Assembly (NCBI GenBank): GCA_949288485.1 | Contig: CASEKC010000001.1 | Span: 288,224 to 352,223, forward strand | Source of the DNA: an uncultured bacterium | GTDB lineage: Bacteria; Bacillota_I; Bacilli_A; RFN20; CAG-826 | Length of the DNA stretch: 64,000 nt | Direction: 5' to 3' | Part shown: in pieces, positions 35,978 through 45,915 of the stretch | Position numbering within the stretch: position 1 is the first letter of the stretch | How the letters are laid out: each line of letters begins with the position of its first letter | Made by a program: the position numbers and the translations under genes | The notes under the pieces: model-generated | Told to the model about the DNA's origin: nothing | The model's input: the letters and a program-made list of their open reading frames with translations, nothing else | Databases searched by the model: none

Positions 35978-38900
35978 TTAAAAATCACTAAATAAAGATA
36001 ATTCTTCACTTTCTCTTAAATGCGATAAACTACCCATAGTTTTTAAAACATCTATTACTTTTGAAGGTAATTTTGCTCTTTTAGTAAAATCTTCAACACT
36101 ATCGAATTCTCTTTCTTCACGAGCTTTAATAACACTTTCTCCACCGTTTTCACCAATTCCATCTAAGACTTTAAATGGTGGAATAAGAGATTTGGTTTCT
36201 TTATCGATAATAAAATCATTACTCATTGATCTATTAATATCAATTTTTTGGAATTTAAAGCCTCTTTCAGCAAATTCTAAAGCGACAATTAAAGTATCTA
36301 AAATACCTTCTTCTTTATTAGATAATTTTTGAGTTGGATCTTTTGAAACTTTACGTTTTTCAAATTCTTCAATTTTTTCATGAATTGCATCGATTCCTTT
36401 AATCATCACATCAATATCATATTGATCACATCTTAAAGTAAAGAATGTTGCATAAAATTCAAGTGGATAATAAATTTTAAAATAACCAACACGAAGAGCC
36501 ATCATAACATAAGCACAAGCGTGTCCTTTTGGGAAAAGATATTTAATTTTCTTACATGAATCAATGTAATAAGAAGGAACGTTATGATTTTCCATATCTA
36601 AAATTTGTTCATCAGATAATTTTTTACCTTTTCTAACTGTTTCCATAATAGTGAAGGCTTTTGAATTATCTAATCCCATAGAAATAAGATATGACATAAT
36701 ATCATCTCTACATCCAATAACCCCATTAATATCGGTAATTCCATTAGCAATTAAACTTTGAGCATTATTCGACCAAACATCTGTACCATGTGAAAGACCT
36801 GAAACAATTAATAATTGCTTAAATGATGTTGGTTTTGCTTCACGTAAAAGTTGTTTAACAAAGTTAGTTCCAAATTCAGGAATTCCAGTTGTTCCAACAT
36901 CATTTTTTATATATTTATGTTGAAGTTTTAAAACATCATTACTTGTAAATAAGGAGATAATATTTTTATCATCCATTGGTATATCTTTAATATCAACACG
37001 TGCTAAATTTGACATCATTCTTAAAGCTTGAGGATCAACGTGTCCAAGCATATCAAGTTTTAAAATAGTATCGTGAATAGCATGGAAATCGAAGTGAGTC
37101 GTTTTCCATTCAACGGTAGTATCATTAGCTGGATATTGAACAGGGGTAAAATCATAAATTTCCATATCACGTGGAACAACGACAATACCTCCTGGATGTT
37201 GACCGGTTGTTCTTTTAATTCCAACACATCCATAAGCTAAAGCTGCAACATATGAACCTTTAATTTTATCAGGATTTAATCCTTCATTTTCAAAAAACTT
37301 TCTTACATATCCATAAGCAGTTTTAAATTGAACTGAAGAAATAGTTCCTGCTCGATAAACCTTATCTTCACCAAGTAAAACTTTAGTAAAGGTGTGAGCT
37401 GTTGATTGGAAATCAGCAGGGAAATTTAAATCGATATCAGGGACTTTTTCAGCTTTAAATCCTAAGAATGTTTCAAAAGGAATATTTTGTCCATCTTTAA
37501 TCATTTTTGTTCCGCATTCTGGACATTCTTTATCTGGAAGGTCGTAGCCAGAAGTAATTCCATCACTCATATCATGGAATTCAACATGTTTACAATGTGG
37601 GCATCTATAATGAGGAGGAAGTGGATTAACTTCAGTAATTCCTCCACAATATGCAGCAAAAGATGAACCAACAGATCCTCTTGAACCAACGATATATCCT
37701 CTTTCATTTGTCATCCTAACAAGTTCATGAGCAATATAATAAGTAACCGAATATCCATTACCAATAATTCCATCAAGTTCTTGTTTTAAACGATTTTCAA
37801 TATATGCAGGAAGCCTTTCACCATATTCTTCGTGAGCTTTTTTATAACAAAGTTCTGTCAATAAATTCTCACAGTTATCGATTTTTGGAGTATATAATTT
37901 ATCTTCGATTGGAATAATCACTTCACACATGTCTGCAATTTTATTTGTGTTAGTAATAACATATTCTTTAATTTTTTCTTCATCTTCTAGCCAAGCAAAA
38001 GCATCTAACATTTCTTTTGTAGACATAAAATGTTGATCAGGATTTTCGAATTTTGGATAATTTTTTCTAGAATATGGATTTAAAGGATGGTTAACATCAC
38101 CAACTCCCTTGGCAGTGATCATTACGTCGCGATAAATTTTGTCACTAGGATTAACATAATGACAATCTCCAGTAGCAACAATCATCTTATTTTGTTTATT
38201 CGCTTCATCAATTATACTTCTTAAATACATTTTTAAGATGTCTTCATTTTGAATTTGATGAGTATTAATTAAAAAAGAATAATTATTTAAAGGTTGTAAT
38301 TCTATGTAATCATAATAAGAAATTGCTTTCGAAAGAGTTTTTTCATCTCTATAAGCTGCATCATAAAATACATCGCCATTAAAACAAGCCGAGCCAATAA
38401 GTAAATTCGAACGATATTTATTTAATAATGAACGTGGTACAAGCGGTATATTTCCAACATAATTACATTCAGAAATTGAAATAATTTTATATAAATCTTT
38501 CAATCCTTCTCTATTTTTAGCTAAAACAGTCGCATGAGTTGCGCTTCTTGTATTTTTATAAAGTTCTTTAGGATAATTTAAAGCGGTTAAATCTAAAAGA
38601 GTTGGTTCTTTAATCTTTTGATCAATCATGACTTTTAAAGCAGCCCAACAAGAAGATAAAACTTGAGCATCGTAATCAGCTCTATGTGCGCTTTCATCAT
38701 CATAATTAACATCTAATCTATTACATAAAGCTTTTAAACTATGACCTCTATTAAGTGGGAAAATATAACGTGATAAAGCAAGAGTATCGATAACAGGATG
38801 AATAAACTCAACTCCATAAGTTTCTTTAAAAGCACGATTAAGATGCTCATAATCGAAATTTGCGTTATGAGAAATCAAAATTGAATCACCAATAAATTTT

Positions 38901-40543
38901 AAAATTTGAGGAAATACCTCTTTAATTGTTGGAGCATTTTTAACCATTTCGTTAGTAATATTGGTTTTTTTAACAACTTCTTCAGGTATTTCTTTTAATG
39001 GATTAATTAAAATATCGAGACGATCAACGACCATTCCGCCTTCAATTTTTACCGCACCAAATTCTGTGATATTATCATAACGTGTTGATAAACCAGTTGT
39101 TTCAAGGTCGAATGCAATAAAATTACAATCTTTTAATTTAACGTTTTTAGGATTTAAACAGGCATTTAAATAATCAGGAATTAAATAAAGTTCACTTCCA
39201 TAAAGCATCTTTAAATTATATTTTTTAGCTGCTTTTTGAGCATCTGGAAAACCTTGAACAACTCCATGATCTGTAATAGCAATAGCTTTCATTCCCATAT
39301 GAGAAGCAAGTTTACAATATTCACTAATATCACCAACTCCATCCATTTCACTCATTTTAGTATGTAAATGGAGTTCAACTCTTTTATTTTCTTCATTATC
39401 ATCTCTTAAAGGATCATCTGGAAGCATATAAAAATAGTGTCCGGTTATTGTAAATTCTTTAGCGTTCTTAAAAAAAGTAACTTTTCCTTTAATTTCAATA
39501 TTTTTCCCAATAATATCGTTAAAATTCGTTTCATTTAACTCTTTTTCTGTAGGATAAAGCGTTACATAAACAGCGCTTTTTAAATTAGTAACCCCAATTT
39601 TTACTGCTTTTTTATTGTTACGAATATCTCTAATTTCGCTTTCAAAAACTTTACCTATAAAATCAACTGAACCGCTATTTTCATCAATATCTTCAAGATT
39701 CATTTTTAAATAGTCATTACTTTTTTTGAATACTTCTCTTTTATATTCTTGTTCTTGTTTAATTTCTTCGCTTTCTTTTTCAGCTTTTTTAATATTCTCA
39801 ATAGTTTTTTTATTTAATTCCAAAAATTCTTCCTCCCTTCTCTTTTTAAGTTCTTCAACATCTAAAGATTTGTCTTTAATATTAGCACTAGAGAAAGAAG
39901 AATTTTCTAAATTTTCATTTTCTTCATATATAACATCAACAACATTGTCACTATTATCGATAAATTTGTCATCATTTTTTTCAATATTAAAATCACTTTG
40001 ATTATTAAAATAATCATCTTTTAAGATATTATCTTTTTTATCATCATTTTCATTTTTAATATGGTTTTTATTTTTTAACTCATATATTTCTTTTTCATCA
40101 TACAAGCCAATTTCAATAGGAAGGTTATAACAAGCAAAAGAAAAAAGATTTTCTAATTCTTTTTTAATTAATTCAAAGCTTTCTAAATCGATATGGCTAT
40201 TAAAAAATATTTTTAATTTGGAATTTAAATGAATATAAGTATCATAATCATCGAATGTTTTCGAATAAATAAAATCACTTAAAAATTCACTTATATATGA
40301 TAAAGAAATCTTTTCTTTATATGTAAAAATAAATTCATAATCATATGAATTTATTTTTTCAACGTGATTAATAAAATCAAGTAAAGAATCAAATTTCCAT
40401 AAAGAATCTTTTAAAATATAATAACGATATTTATTTTTAATGCTATTCCCTTTATCTTTATAAATAGATATAAAATCCATATCGTATTTAGATGTATCAG
40501 AAATTCCAATACTATTTAAAAAACGAATCATTTTTTCTTTCAT
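35978..40543 (-). CDS. polC: DNA polymerase III alpha subunit, PolC type
   Basis: The 1521-residue replicative polymerase of low-GC Gram-positives. An OB-fold lies at about 285-375 (SGSVDFIGKVFE). The PHP domain is interrupted by the 3'-5' exonuclease: VELHLHTKMSEMDG opens the PHP, and AFDLETTGLS (about 476) with ISHNANFDYEHL and HRADYDAQ form the proofreading exonuclease. A zinc motif CPHCKHVEFH-CPECG lies near 1012-1042, and PDIDLNFPADFQ carries active-site acids. It is about 80 residues longer than Bacillus PolC because of an acidic, Asn-rich insert and coiled coil at about 160-275. Last protein gene of the pyrH-polC operon; proS, usual between rseP and polC, is absent. Confidence 0.97.
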   Translation of the reverse strand: MKEKMIRFLNSIGISDTSKYDMDFISIYKDKGNSIKNKYRYYILKDSLWKFDSLLDFINHVEKINSYDYEFIFTYKEKISLSYISEFLSDFIYSKTFDDYDTYIHLNSKLKIFFNSHIDLESFELIKKELENLFSFACYNLPIEIGLYDEKEIYELKNKNHIKNENDDKKDNILKDDYFNNQSDFNIEKNDDKFIDNSDNVVDVIYEENENLENSSFSSANIKDKSLDVEELKKRREEEFLELNKKTIENIKKAEKESEEIKQEQEYKREVFKKSNDYLKMNLEDIDENSGSVDFIGKVFESEIRDIRNNKKAVKIGVTNLKSAVYVTLYPTEKELNETNFNDIIGKNIEIKGKVTFFKNAKEFTITGHYFYMLPDDPLRDDNEENKRVELHLHTKMSEMDGVGDISEYCKLASHMGMKAIAITDHGVVQGFPDAQKAAKKYNLKMLYGSELYLIPDYLNACLNPKNVKLKDCNFIAFDLETTGLSTRYDNITEFGAVKIEGGMVVDRLDILINPLKEIPEEVVKKTNITNEMVKNAPTIKEVFPQILKFIGDSILISHNANFDYEHLNRAFKETYGVEFIHPVIDTLALSRYIFPLNRGHSLKALCNRLDVNYDDESAHRADYDAQVLSSCWAALKVMIDQKIKEPTLLDLTALNYPKELYKNTRSATHATVLAKNREGLKDLYKIISISECNYVGNIPLVPRSLLNKYRSNLLIGSACFNGDVFYDAAYRDEKTLSKAISYYDYIELQPLNNYSFLINTHQIQNEDILKMYLRSIIDEANKQNKMIVATGDCHYVNPSDKIYRDVMITAKGVGDVNHPLNPYSRKNYPKFENPDQHFMSTKEMLDAFAWLEDEEKIKEYVITNTNKIADMCEVIIPIEDKLYTPKIDNCENLLTELCYKKAHEEYGERLPAYIENRLKQELDGIIGNGYSVTYYIAHELVRMTNERGYIVGSRGSVGSSFAAYCGGITEVNPLPPHYRCPHCKHVEFHDMSDGITSGYDLPDKECPECGTKMIKDGQNIPFETFLGFKAEKVPDIDLNFPADFQSTAHTFTKVLLGEDKVYRAGTISSVQFKTAYGYVRKFFENEGLNPDKIKGSYVAALAYGCVGIKRTTGQHPGGIVVVPRDMEIYDFTPVQYPANDTTVEWKTTHFDFHAIHDTILKLDMLGHVDPQALRMMSNLARVDIKDIPMDDKNIISLFTSNDVLKLQHKYIKNDVGTTGIPEFGTNFVKQLLREAKPTSFKQLLIVSGLSHGTDVWSNNAQSLIANGITDINGVIGCRDDIMSYLISMGLDNSKAFTIMETVRKGKKLSDEQILDMENHNVPSYYIDSCKKIKYLFPKGHACAYVMMALRVGYFKIYYPLEFYATFFTLRCDQYDIDVMIKGIDAIHEKIEEFEKRKVSKDPTQKLSNKEEGILDTLIVALEFAERGFKFQKIDINRSMSNDFIIDKETKSLIPPFKVLDGIGENGGESVIKAREEREFDSVEDFTKRAKLPSKVIDVLKTMGSLSHLRESEELSLFSDF

Positions 40544-40612
40544 GCTTTTATTTCTTCTTCTTTAAAATTATAGAATATAAAACTAAAAATATATAATTAA
40601 TTATTTATTAAA

Positions 40613-42298
40613 TTAAAATAATCCAATAACGTCTTTGATGATAATAACAAAGAAAAGCGCAAAGAGTAAAACTAAGCCAACTGTTGACATAATATTTTTA
40701 ATCTTTTGAGGAATATGCCATTCATCATCATAAGCAATCTTTTCTTTTTCGAGAGTTTCATTATTTCCAACTACTAAAGTAGTATTTTTATTAATTGAAA
40801 CTTGATCATCTTGAATTTCACTAACAATATTATGTTCTTTAGTTAAATCAACTGTTTCTGCTAGTGTTTCTTCATTATTATTTAAAGAAACACTTTGATT
40901 ATTACTATTTTCATCGTTTATAACTTTATTATCAGCAATAACTTTATTTTCTTTATTATTTTTATTTTTAATCTTTTTATGAAGTTTATAAAATCCGTTT
41001 ACAATTCCTTCGATAATTTCGACTAAAATTTGCCAACCATCTAATCCAGGGAAAGGTAAAAGATTAAATAAAGCAAGATTAACGGAAATAATACCCCATG
41101 AATTTAAATATACATAAAATGGTGAGTTAGTTAAAATTGTTGTTGTTTGAGTAAAAATAGCAATTGGCCCGCCAACATTATTCCAAGCTTCACTTTTTGA
41201 AAAAAGATCAATAAGAGCGTTTGAAACTAATGTAGTTGATTCGACCCAGTTTTCTCCAGCAACTCTAAAAGAATCCCAACCTAAATATGAATAATTAACA
41301 ACTGGACCAAAACCAATTCTTTCAAAAACATTAGTTGCATCTTTTTTAAATGTAACATTAACTTTATTTTGAATTGGTTCATTATTTTCACTATTTCCAC
41401 TTCTAAAAGTTATTAAAGCTTTAATTTCATCATTTGAATTTAAACTAACTTCTTTTAAAGTTAAATCATCATTTAAAAGTGGAATATTGAAAGTTTCACC
41501 TTCATTAAAAGGAACAATTTCATTATTTACAACATGATAAATATTTTGATAATTAGTTGGAAGTTCTTCTCCAACAGTATAAGTATAACCTTCGAAAATA
41601 CGAATATATTGGGCTAAATCTGTATCATTATAATTAAAATTAGCTACATCAAAAGCCAATACATAATTGCTTTTTCCATTATATTCAACAGAAGCTGAAT
41701 TAATTATGTAATATTGAGGAGAAACTGTTTTAACAGTGTTACTTGAATCAAGAACTTCGATAGTTAAAACATCTACATTCATTGCAGGATTTGTTTCGAA
41801 AAAAGTTAATAATTCATTATTTAATTCATTATTATTCTCATCTTTAACATGTGTTTTAAAAGAAGTTTCATCGTTTATTCCAACTACATTAATATAGAAA
41901 TTATCGATATTTGGAAAACAAACCGCTGAAATAAAAAAGATAATATATGCAAGAACAAAATTCATTACGATACCAGCGGCCATAACGACAATTCTTTTCC
42001 ATCTTTTTATACCTTCTAAAGAACGAGAACGAGGAATATTAATTCCATCAGGAGCTTCTCCTTCCTCTCCATACATCGAAACATATCCACCTAAAGGCAA
42101 TAAACCAATAGAGAAGGTTGTTTCACCGTTTTTTCTTTTATGTTTAAAAATCTTTGGCCCGAAACCAATTGAATAATCACTACAATAAACATTAAAACTT
42201 TTTGCAGCAATTAAATGACCAAGTTCATGTATTGAAACTAAGACTCCTAAAGCAATAAAAAAGAGTATTAAAGACAAAATTGTTGTTAAAATTTCCAT
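40613..42298 (-). CDS. rseP: Site-2 metalloprotease RseP/RasP
   Basis: The 561-residue intramembrane M50 protease that cleaves anti-sigma factors and signal-peptide remnants. The zinc site HELGH is near 25-29 (VSIHELGHLIAAKSF) and the third ligand in LPFPGLDGWQIL (about 425-436). A PDZ-like extracytoplasmic part lies between but is very divergent and enlarged. A roughly 80-residue Asn/Lys/Glu-rich cytoplasmic insert (about 450-530) precedes the last membrane helix and makes the protein about 140 residues longer than Bacillus RasP. It lies six bases downstream of dxr and 69 upstream of polC. Confidence 0.93.
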   Translation of the reverse strand: MEILTTILSLILFFIALGVLVSIHELGHLIAAKSFNVYCSDYSIGFGPKIFKHKRKNGETTFSIGLLPLGGYVSMYGEEGEAPDGINIPRSRSLEGIKRWKRIVVMAAGIVMNFVLAYIIFFISAVCFPNIDNFYINVVGINDETSFKTHVKDENNNELNNELLTFFETNPAMNVDVLTIEVLDSSNTVKTVSPQYYIINSASVEYNGKSNYVLAFDVANFNYNDTDLAQYIRIFEGYTYTVGEELPTNYQNIYHVVNNEIVPFNEGETFNIPLLNDDLTLKEVSLNSNDEIKALITFRSGNSENNEPIQNKVNVTFKKDATNVFERIGFGPVVNYSYLGWDSFRVAGENWVESTTLVSNALIDLFSKSEAWNNVGGPIAIFTQTTTILTNSPFYVYLNSWGIISVNLALFNLLPFPGLDGWQILVEIIEGIVNGFYKLHKKIKNKNNKENKVIADNKVINDENSNNQSVSLNNNEETLAETVDLTKEHNIVSEIQDDQVSINKNTTLVVGNNETLEKEKIAYDDEWHIPQKIKNIMSTVGLVLLFALFFVIIIKDVIGLF

Positions 42299-42304
42299 AT
42301 AATA

Positions 42305-43462
42305 TTAATATTCCTTATTTTTAATCAAATTTGATGTAGCAATTCTTATTTTTTTATTTAATTTAACAATATTTTGAATAGTTAATTCTTCCTTAAAATC
42401 GTACATCTTTAATATTTTATCAATTATTTTAGTTATATCAACATAATCGATAATTCCATATAAAAAAGCTTCAACTGCAATTTCATTTGCGGCATTAATA
42501 ATTAAACCAGAAATTCCTTTATTTTTAATTACAAAGTAACCATATTTAAGAGCAGGAAACTTATTTAAATCAACATCATAAAATTTATATTTATCTAAAG
42601 TGTTAATTTCAGTATCACTGAATTCTTTATTTTTTGTTTTAAAAAAAGATAAACAATCAGCTATTTGAATATGCATATCAGCTTTTCCAACCGAAAGTTT
42701 ATATGTCCCATCTTTAAGTTCAATAAAAGAATGAACATAACTATTCCTATCTACTTTAACTTTAATTTTACTAGCTTTAACATTAAATAAATAATGTGCT
42801 TCAATAATTTCAAAAGCTTTATTCATTAATGTTGAAGAATCAATTGTTATCTTTTTGCCCATTTTATAGGTTGGATGTTTTAAAGCATCTTCAACTTTAA
42901 TATCTTTAAATTTCTTTTTATTTAAAAAGAAAAAAGGACCGCCTGAACAAGTTAAATATATCGTTTTTAAATCTTTTTTATTAACATTTTTTAAACATTT
43001 AGTAATTGCGGCATGTTCACTATCGATTGGGTAAATCATTTTCCTTCTTCCAACGATTTTTTTAATTAATTCTCCAGCAACAACTAAACTTTCTTTATTA
43101 GCTAAAAAGACTTTTTTATTATTGTTTAAAGCAGAAATTGTTGTCATTACACCACTAAAACCAACTAAAGCATTTAAAATTACATTATTTTCAACGATTT
43201 TTGTTAAAGAAATTAATCCACTATCACCGTGGAAAAATTTATATTGTTTAAATTGTGATTTTAAAATATTATAGTCAGTTTCGTTTTTTACACAGATATA
43301 TTTAAGTTTTTCAAAACGCGGAATAATTCTAGTTTTTAAAAATTCAATATTTTCACCAACGCTTACACCTAAAAGACAATATCTTTTCTTTAAAGAATAT
43401 AAAAGGTCTAAACTTTGGCTCCCAATACTTCCAGAAGCACCTAAAACAATAATATTTTTCAT
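42305..43462 (-). CDS. dxr: 1-deoxy-D-xylulose 5-phosphate reductoisomerase
   Basis: Converts DXP to 2-C-methyl-D-erythritol 4-phosphate with NADPH, the first committed step of the non-mevalonate isoprenoid pathway. The 385 residues show the NADPH loop GASGSIGSQSLD at 6-17, LANKESLVVAGE (about 120), the metal-binding DSEHAAI (about 148) and the flexible-loop SGGPFF region. The C-terminal part has NAANEIAVEAFLYG. It has a three-base gap to cdsA and a six-base gap to rseP. dxr shows the organism uses the MEP route, yet uppS, which usually lies nearby, is not in this block. Confidence 0.95.
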   Translation of the reverse strand: MKNIIVLGASGSIGSQSLDLLYSLKKRYCLLGVSVGENIEFLKTRIIPRFEKLKYICVKNETDYNILKSQFKQYKFFHGDSGLISLTKIVENNVILNALVGFSGVMTTISALNNNKKVFLANKESLVVAGELIKKIVGRRKMIYPIDSEHAAITKCLKNVNKKDLKTIYLTCSGGPFFFLNKKKFKDIKVEDALKHPTYKMGKKITIDSSTLMNKAFEIIEAHYLFNVKASKIKVKVDRNSYVHSFIELKDGTYKLSVGKADMHIQIADCLSFFKTKNKEFSDTEINTLDKYKFYDVDLNKFPALKYGYFVIKNKGISGLIINAANEIAVEAFLYGIIDYVDITKIIDKILKMYDFKEELTIQNIVKLNKKIRIATSNLIKNKEY

Positions 43463-43465
43463 TTT

Positions 43466-44518
43466 TTATGAAATAACACCGACTCCCATAACCATGATTA
43501 ATAAAGATGTGGTAATTGAAGTAACAATAATCGAATCAAAACGATCTAGAATGCCACCATGTGATTTCAATATCGTGCCAAAATCTTTAATCTTGAAAGT
43601 CCTTTTAATTGAAGAGAATAATAAATCGCCTAAAGTTGCAGAAAGAGGCATAATGATGGAAATAATTAAGATATTATACCAATGTTCTAAATCTAAAACT
43701 CCTTCTAAAAGTGGGTGTCCAAAACAAGACAAAAGCATTCCAAATCCAAATGAAATAATAAAAGAAATTATTACTCCGCCTACAAAACCTTCAATTGTTT
43801 TTTTAGGAGAAATTTTAGGGCAAAATTTATGTTTTCCAAATAAAACTCCAATAAAGAATGCGCCAACATCATTAAAGCATGTTCCGAGTAAAAAATATAA
43901 AATTAATAATGATGAAGTGAAATATTTAAACATAGGATCAACTTCAACTGTGTTTGATACATTTAAAAATGGTAAAAATCTTAAATAAATCAAACATTGA
44001 AGTCCTAAAGAAACTACAAAAAGCATTGTAATTAAATAAAACGCATCGTGTATTGTAAAAGTATCATCAATAAAAACATTTATAAAAAAGAAGGCTATTG
44101 AAATGCAAAAACATGTCAATGATATTTGTGGAGCTTTAAACCCTTTTAAAATATCATAAGAAAAACTTCCTTCTGCTCCGGATTCGATAAAATTATGATA
44201 CTCAATAATCAAATCTTTTAAAAATATATAGAAAACTAAGGCAAACATCATAAAATAGGCAAATAAATATATGATGCTTTTAAATTTTCTTTCGATAGAT
44301 TGAGGAGCTTTGCATAGCTCATGAGTCATAATTAAAATAAGGAAGAAAATTAAAGCAAGCCAAAAATAACCCCCTAAAATAATGCAAGGTATAAAAATTG
44401 CAACTAAAATAATTGCAATAACTATTCTAGAAACAATGTTTGTTTTAGCTTCTTTATTAAGCTGATTTATATGATGTTCTCGAGTTTCTAATTGAGAATC
44501 TTTATTATTGTCTTCCAT
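43466..44518 (-). CDS. cdsA: Phosphatidate cytidylyltransferase
   Basis: Makes CDP-diacylglycerol from phosphatidic acid and CTP for phospholipid synthesis. The 350 residues include eight or more membrane helices and the CdsA signature SSIKRTFKIKDFG followed by HGGILDRFDS near 312-335. It is about 80 residues longer than typical because of a polar N-terminal stretch (MEDNNKDSQLETREHHINQL) and a longer loop around 115-130. It follows frr after eight bases. The uppS gene normally located between frr and cdsA in Bacillus is missing. Confidence 0.94.
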   Translation of the reverse strand: MEDNNKDSQLETREHHINQLNKEAKTNIVSRIVIAIILVAIFIPCIILGGYFWLALIFFLILIMTHELCKAPQSIERKFKSIIYLFAYFMMFALVFYIFLKDLIIEYHNFIESGAEGSFSYDILKGFKAPQISLTCFCISIAFFFINVFIDDTFTIHDAFYLITMLFVVSLGLQCLIYLRFLPFLNVSNTVEVDPMFKYFTSSLLILYFLLGTCFNDVGAFFIGVLFGKHKFCPKISPKKTIEGFVGGVIISFIISFGFGMLLSCFGHPLLEGVLDLEHWYNILIISIIMPLSATLGDLLFSSIKRTFKIKDFGTILKSHGGILDRFDSIIVTSITTSLLIMVMGVGVIS

Positions 44519-44526
44519 TTTTAAAA

Positions 44527-45072
44527 CTAAACTTTCATTATTTCTTCAGTTTTTTCTTTTAATAAGTTATCAATTTTAGCAATAAATTCATCAGTTAATT
44601 TTTGAATTTCGCTTTCTTCTTTTTTTCTTGTATCTTCAGTGTAGGAGTCGTCTTTTTTAATTTTGTCCATTAAATCTCTACGAACATTTCTAATAGCAAC
44701 TTTAGCTTCTTCGCCATAACTTTTTGCTTTTTTTGTTAATTCTTTTCTTCTATCTTCAGTTAAAGCAGGCATATTTAATCTGATTTGTTTTCCATCAACA
44801 ACTGGATTAATTCCAATATCTGAAGCATTAATTGCAGCGACAATGCTTTTAATATCTCCACTATCAAAAGGAATAATTAAAAGTTGTCTTGGTTCTGGAA
44901 CTTTAATTGCTGCGATTTGTGTAACTGGCATTCTATCACCATAATAATCGCAAGTTAAATTTTCAAGTAAAGCAGCATTAGCTCTACCAGTTCTTAATGT
45001 GTTTAAACTTTCATGATAATTTTCAACACATTTTTCCATTTTTTTACTACATTCATTTAAAATATCATCCAT
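44527..45072 (-). CDS. frr: Ribosome recycling factor
   Basis: The 181-residue L-shaped factor that splits post-termination ribosomes together with EF-G. Conserved stretches are LRTGRANAALLENL (about 26-40), YYGDRMPVTQIAAI and NMPALTEDRRKEL near 105-120, with the long C-terminal helices KKAKSYGEEAKVAIRNVRRD. Normal length. It follows pyrH after four bases and precedes cdsA, the classic rpsB-tsf-pyrH-frr order. SD AGGAG is present before the ATG. Confidence 0.97.
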   Translation of the reverse strand: MDDILNECSKKMEKCVENYHESLNTLRTGRANAALLENLTCDYYGDRMPVTQIAAIKVPEPRQLLIIPFDSGDIKSIVAAINASDIGINPVVDGKQIRLNMPALTEDRRKELTKKAKSYGEEAKVAIRNVRRDLMDKIKKDDSYTEDTRKKEESEIQKLTDEFIAKIDNLLKEKTEEIMKV

Positions 45073-45076
45073 ATGT

Positions 45077-45808
45077 CTACTCCTTCTTAATTGTAGTTCC
45101 TATATTTTCATCTCCATTAATGACTTTCATAAAATTTGAGAAATCATCCATTGAGAATACTCTTGTAATTACATCGCTATCTTTGAGTAACTCTAAAGCT
45201 TGTTTATCCATAACTTTTAAATCATTTTCGATAGCTTCTTTATAAGTTAATGATTTAATAAATTTTGCATCAGCATATTTGTTTGGATCTTTAGTGTAAA
45301 CTCCATCTACACCATTTTTAGCGGCTAAGATTAATTTAGCATCCATTTCTATTGCTCTTAAAGCTGCGCATGAATCAGTTGTATGTTTAACTTTCCCTAC
45401 TCCACCAGCAAAAAGTATTACATATCCTTCATCCATTTCTTTTTTAGCAATATCTTTATTATATTTAGGTGCAACATCTTCAACCATTAAAGCACTATAA
45501 AGTTTATTTTTAATATTGTTAACAGTTAATAAAGCTGAAATAGCTTTTAAATTAATAACTGTACCAACCATTCCCATATAATCGCCATCATCATAAGGGA
45601 TACCATTTTCTTCGGCTATTCTTCCTCTAAAAATATTTCCAGCACCACATACAATTCCGACATTTATATTGTTTTTGATTAGTTCATTAACTAAATCAAC
45701 AATCTTTTTTAATTTTTCTTTAGAAAAAATTAAATGAGAAGAAGTATCACTTAATGCCTCTCCAGATAATTTTAAAATTACTTTTGTTTTAACTTCTTCT
45801 TTTTTCAT
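45077..45808 (-). CDS. pyrH: Uridylate kinase (UMP kinase)
   Basis: Phosphorylates UMP to UDP; hexameric bacterial amino-acid-kinase fold. The longest frame opens at 45880, inside the tsf terminator hairpin, so the ATG at 45808 (MKKEEVKTKVILKLSGEALS) is chosen. That gives 243 residues, the usual size. Motifs: KLSGEAL (about 10-17), GAGNIFRG near 50-58, GMVGTVINLKAISA and the CAALRAIEMDAKL region. A TATAAT box ends seven bases before this ATG, so the message may be leaderless. It follows tsf and its terminator and starts a new unit, pyrH-frr-cdsA-dxr-rseP-polC. Confidence 0.95.
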   Translation of the reverse strand: MKKEEVKTKVILKLSGEALSDTSSHLIFSKEKLKKIVDLVNELIKNNINVGIVCGAGNIFRGRIAEENGIPYDDGDYMGMVGTVINLKAISALLTVNNIKNKLYSALMVEDVAPKYNKDIAKKEMDEGYVILFAGGVGKVKHTTDSCAALRAIEMDAKLILAAKNGVDGVYTKDPNKYADAKFIKSLTYKEAIENDLKVMDKQALELLKDSDVITRVFSMDDFSNFMKVINGDENIGTTIKKE

Positions 45809-45814
45809 CTTAAT

Positions 45815-45820
45815 AATTAT
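45815..45820 (-). promoter_or_regulatory. TATAAT -10 box directly before pyrH
   Basis: TATAAT on the minus strand ends seven bases before the pyrH ATG, placing the expected start of transcription at the ATG itself. The -35 region 17 bases upstream is weak (TTAAAT). No SD is present, which agrees with a leaderless message. Confidence 0.45.
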
Positions 45821-45868
45821 AATCGAAAATAGAGTAATATTTAAGTTTAATTTAACTTTCTCATTGAA

Positions 45869-45893
45869 AAAAGACCCCAAAATTGAGGTCTTT
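45869..45893 (-). terminator. Terminator of the rpsB-tsf operon
   Basis: AAAGACCTCAA pairs with TTGGGGTCTTT (one G-T wobble) around a short loop and is followed by TTTTTT on the minus strand, 23 bases after the tsf stop. Confidence 0.8.
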
Positions 45894-45915
45894 AATGTTA
45901 TTTTTTTCTTAAAAA

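Noticed and set aside
43494..43988. 164-codon plus-strand frame antisense to cdsA
   Set aside because: cdsA is clearly conserved on the other strand; composition of this frame is not protein-like and there is no SD.
45809..45880. 24-residue N-terminal extension of PyrH
   Set aside because: It begins inside the tsf terminator hairpin and lacks an SD; the family N-terminus fits the ATG at 45808.
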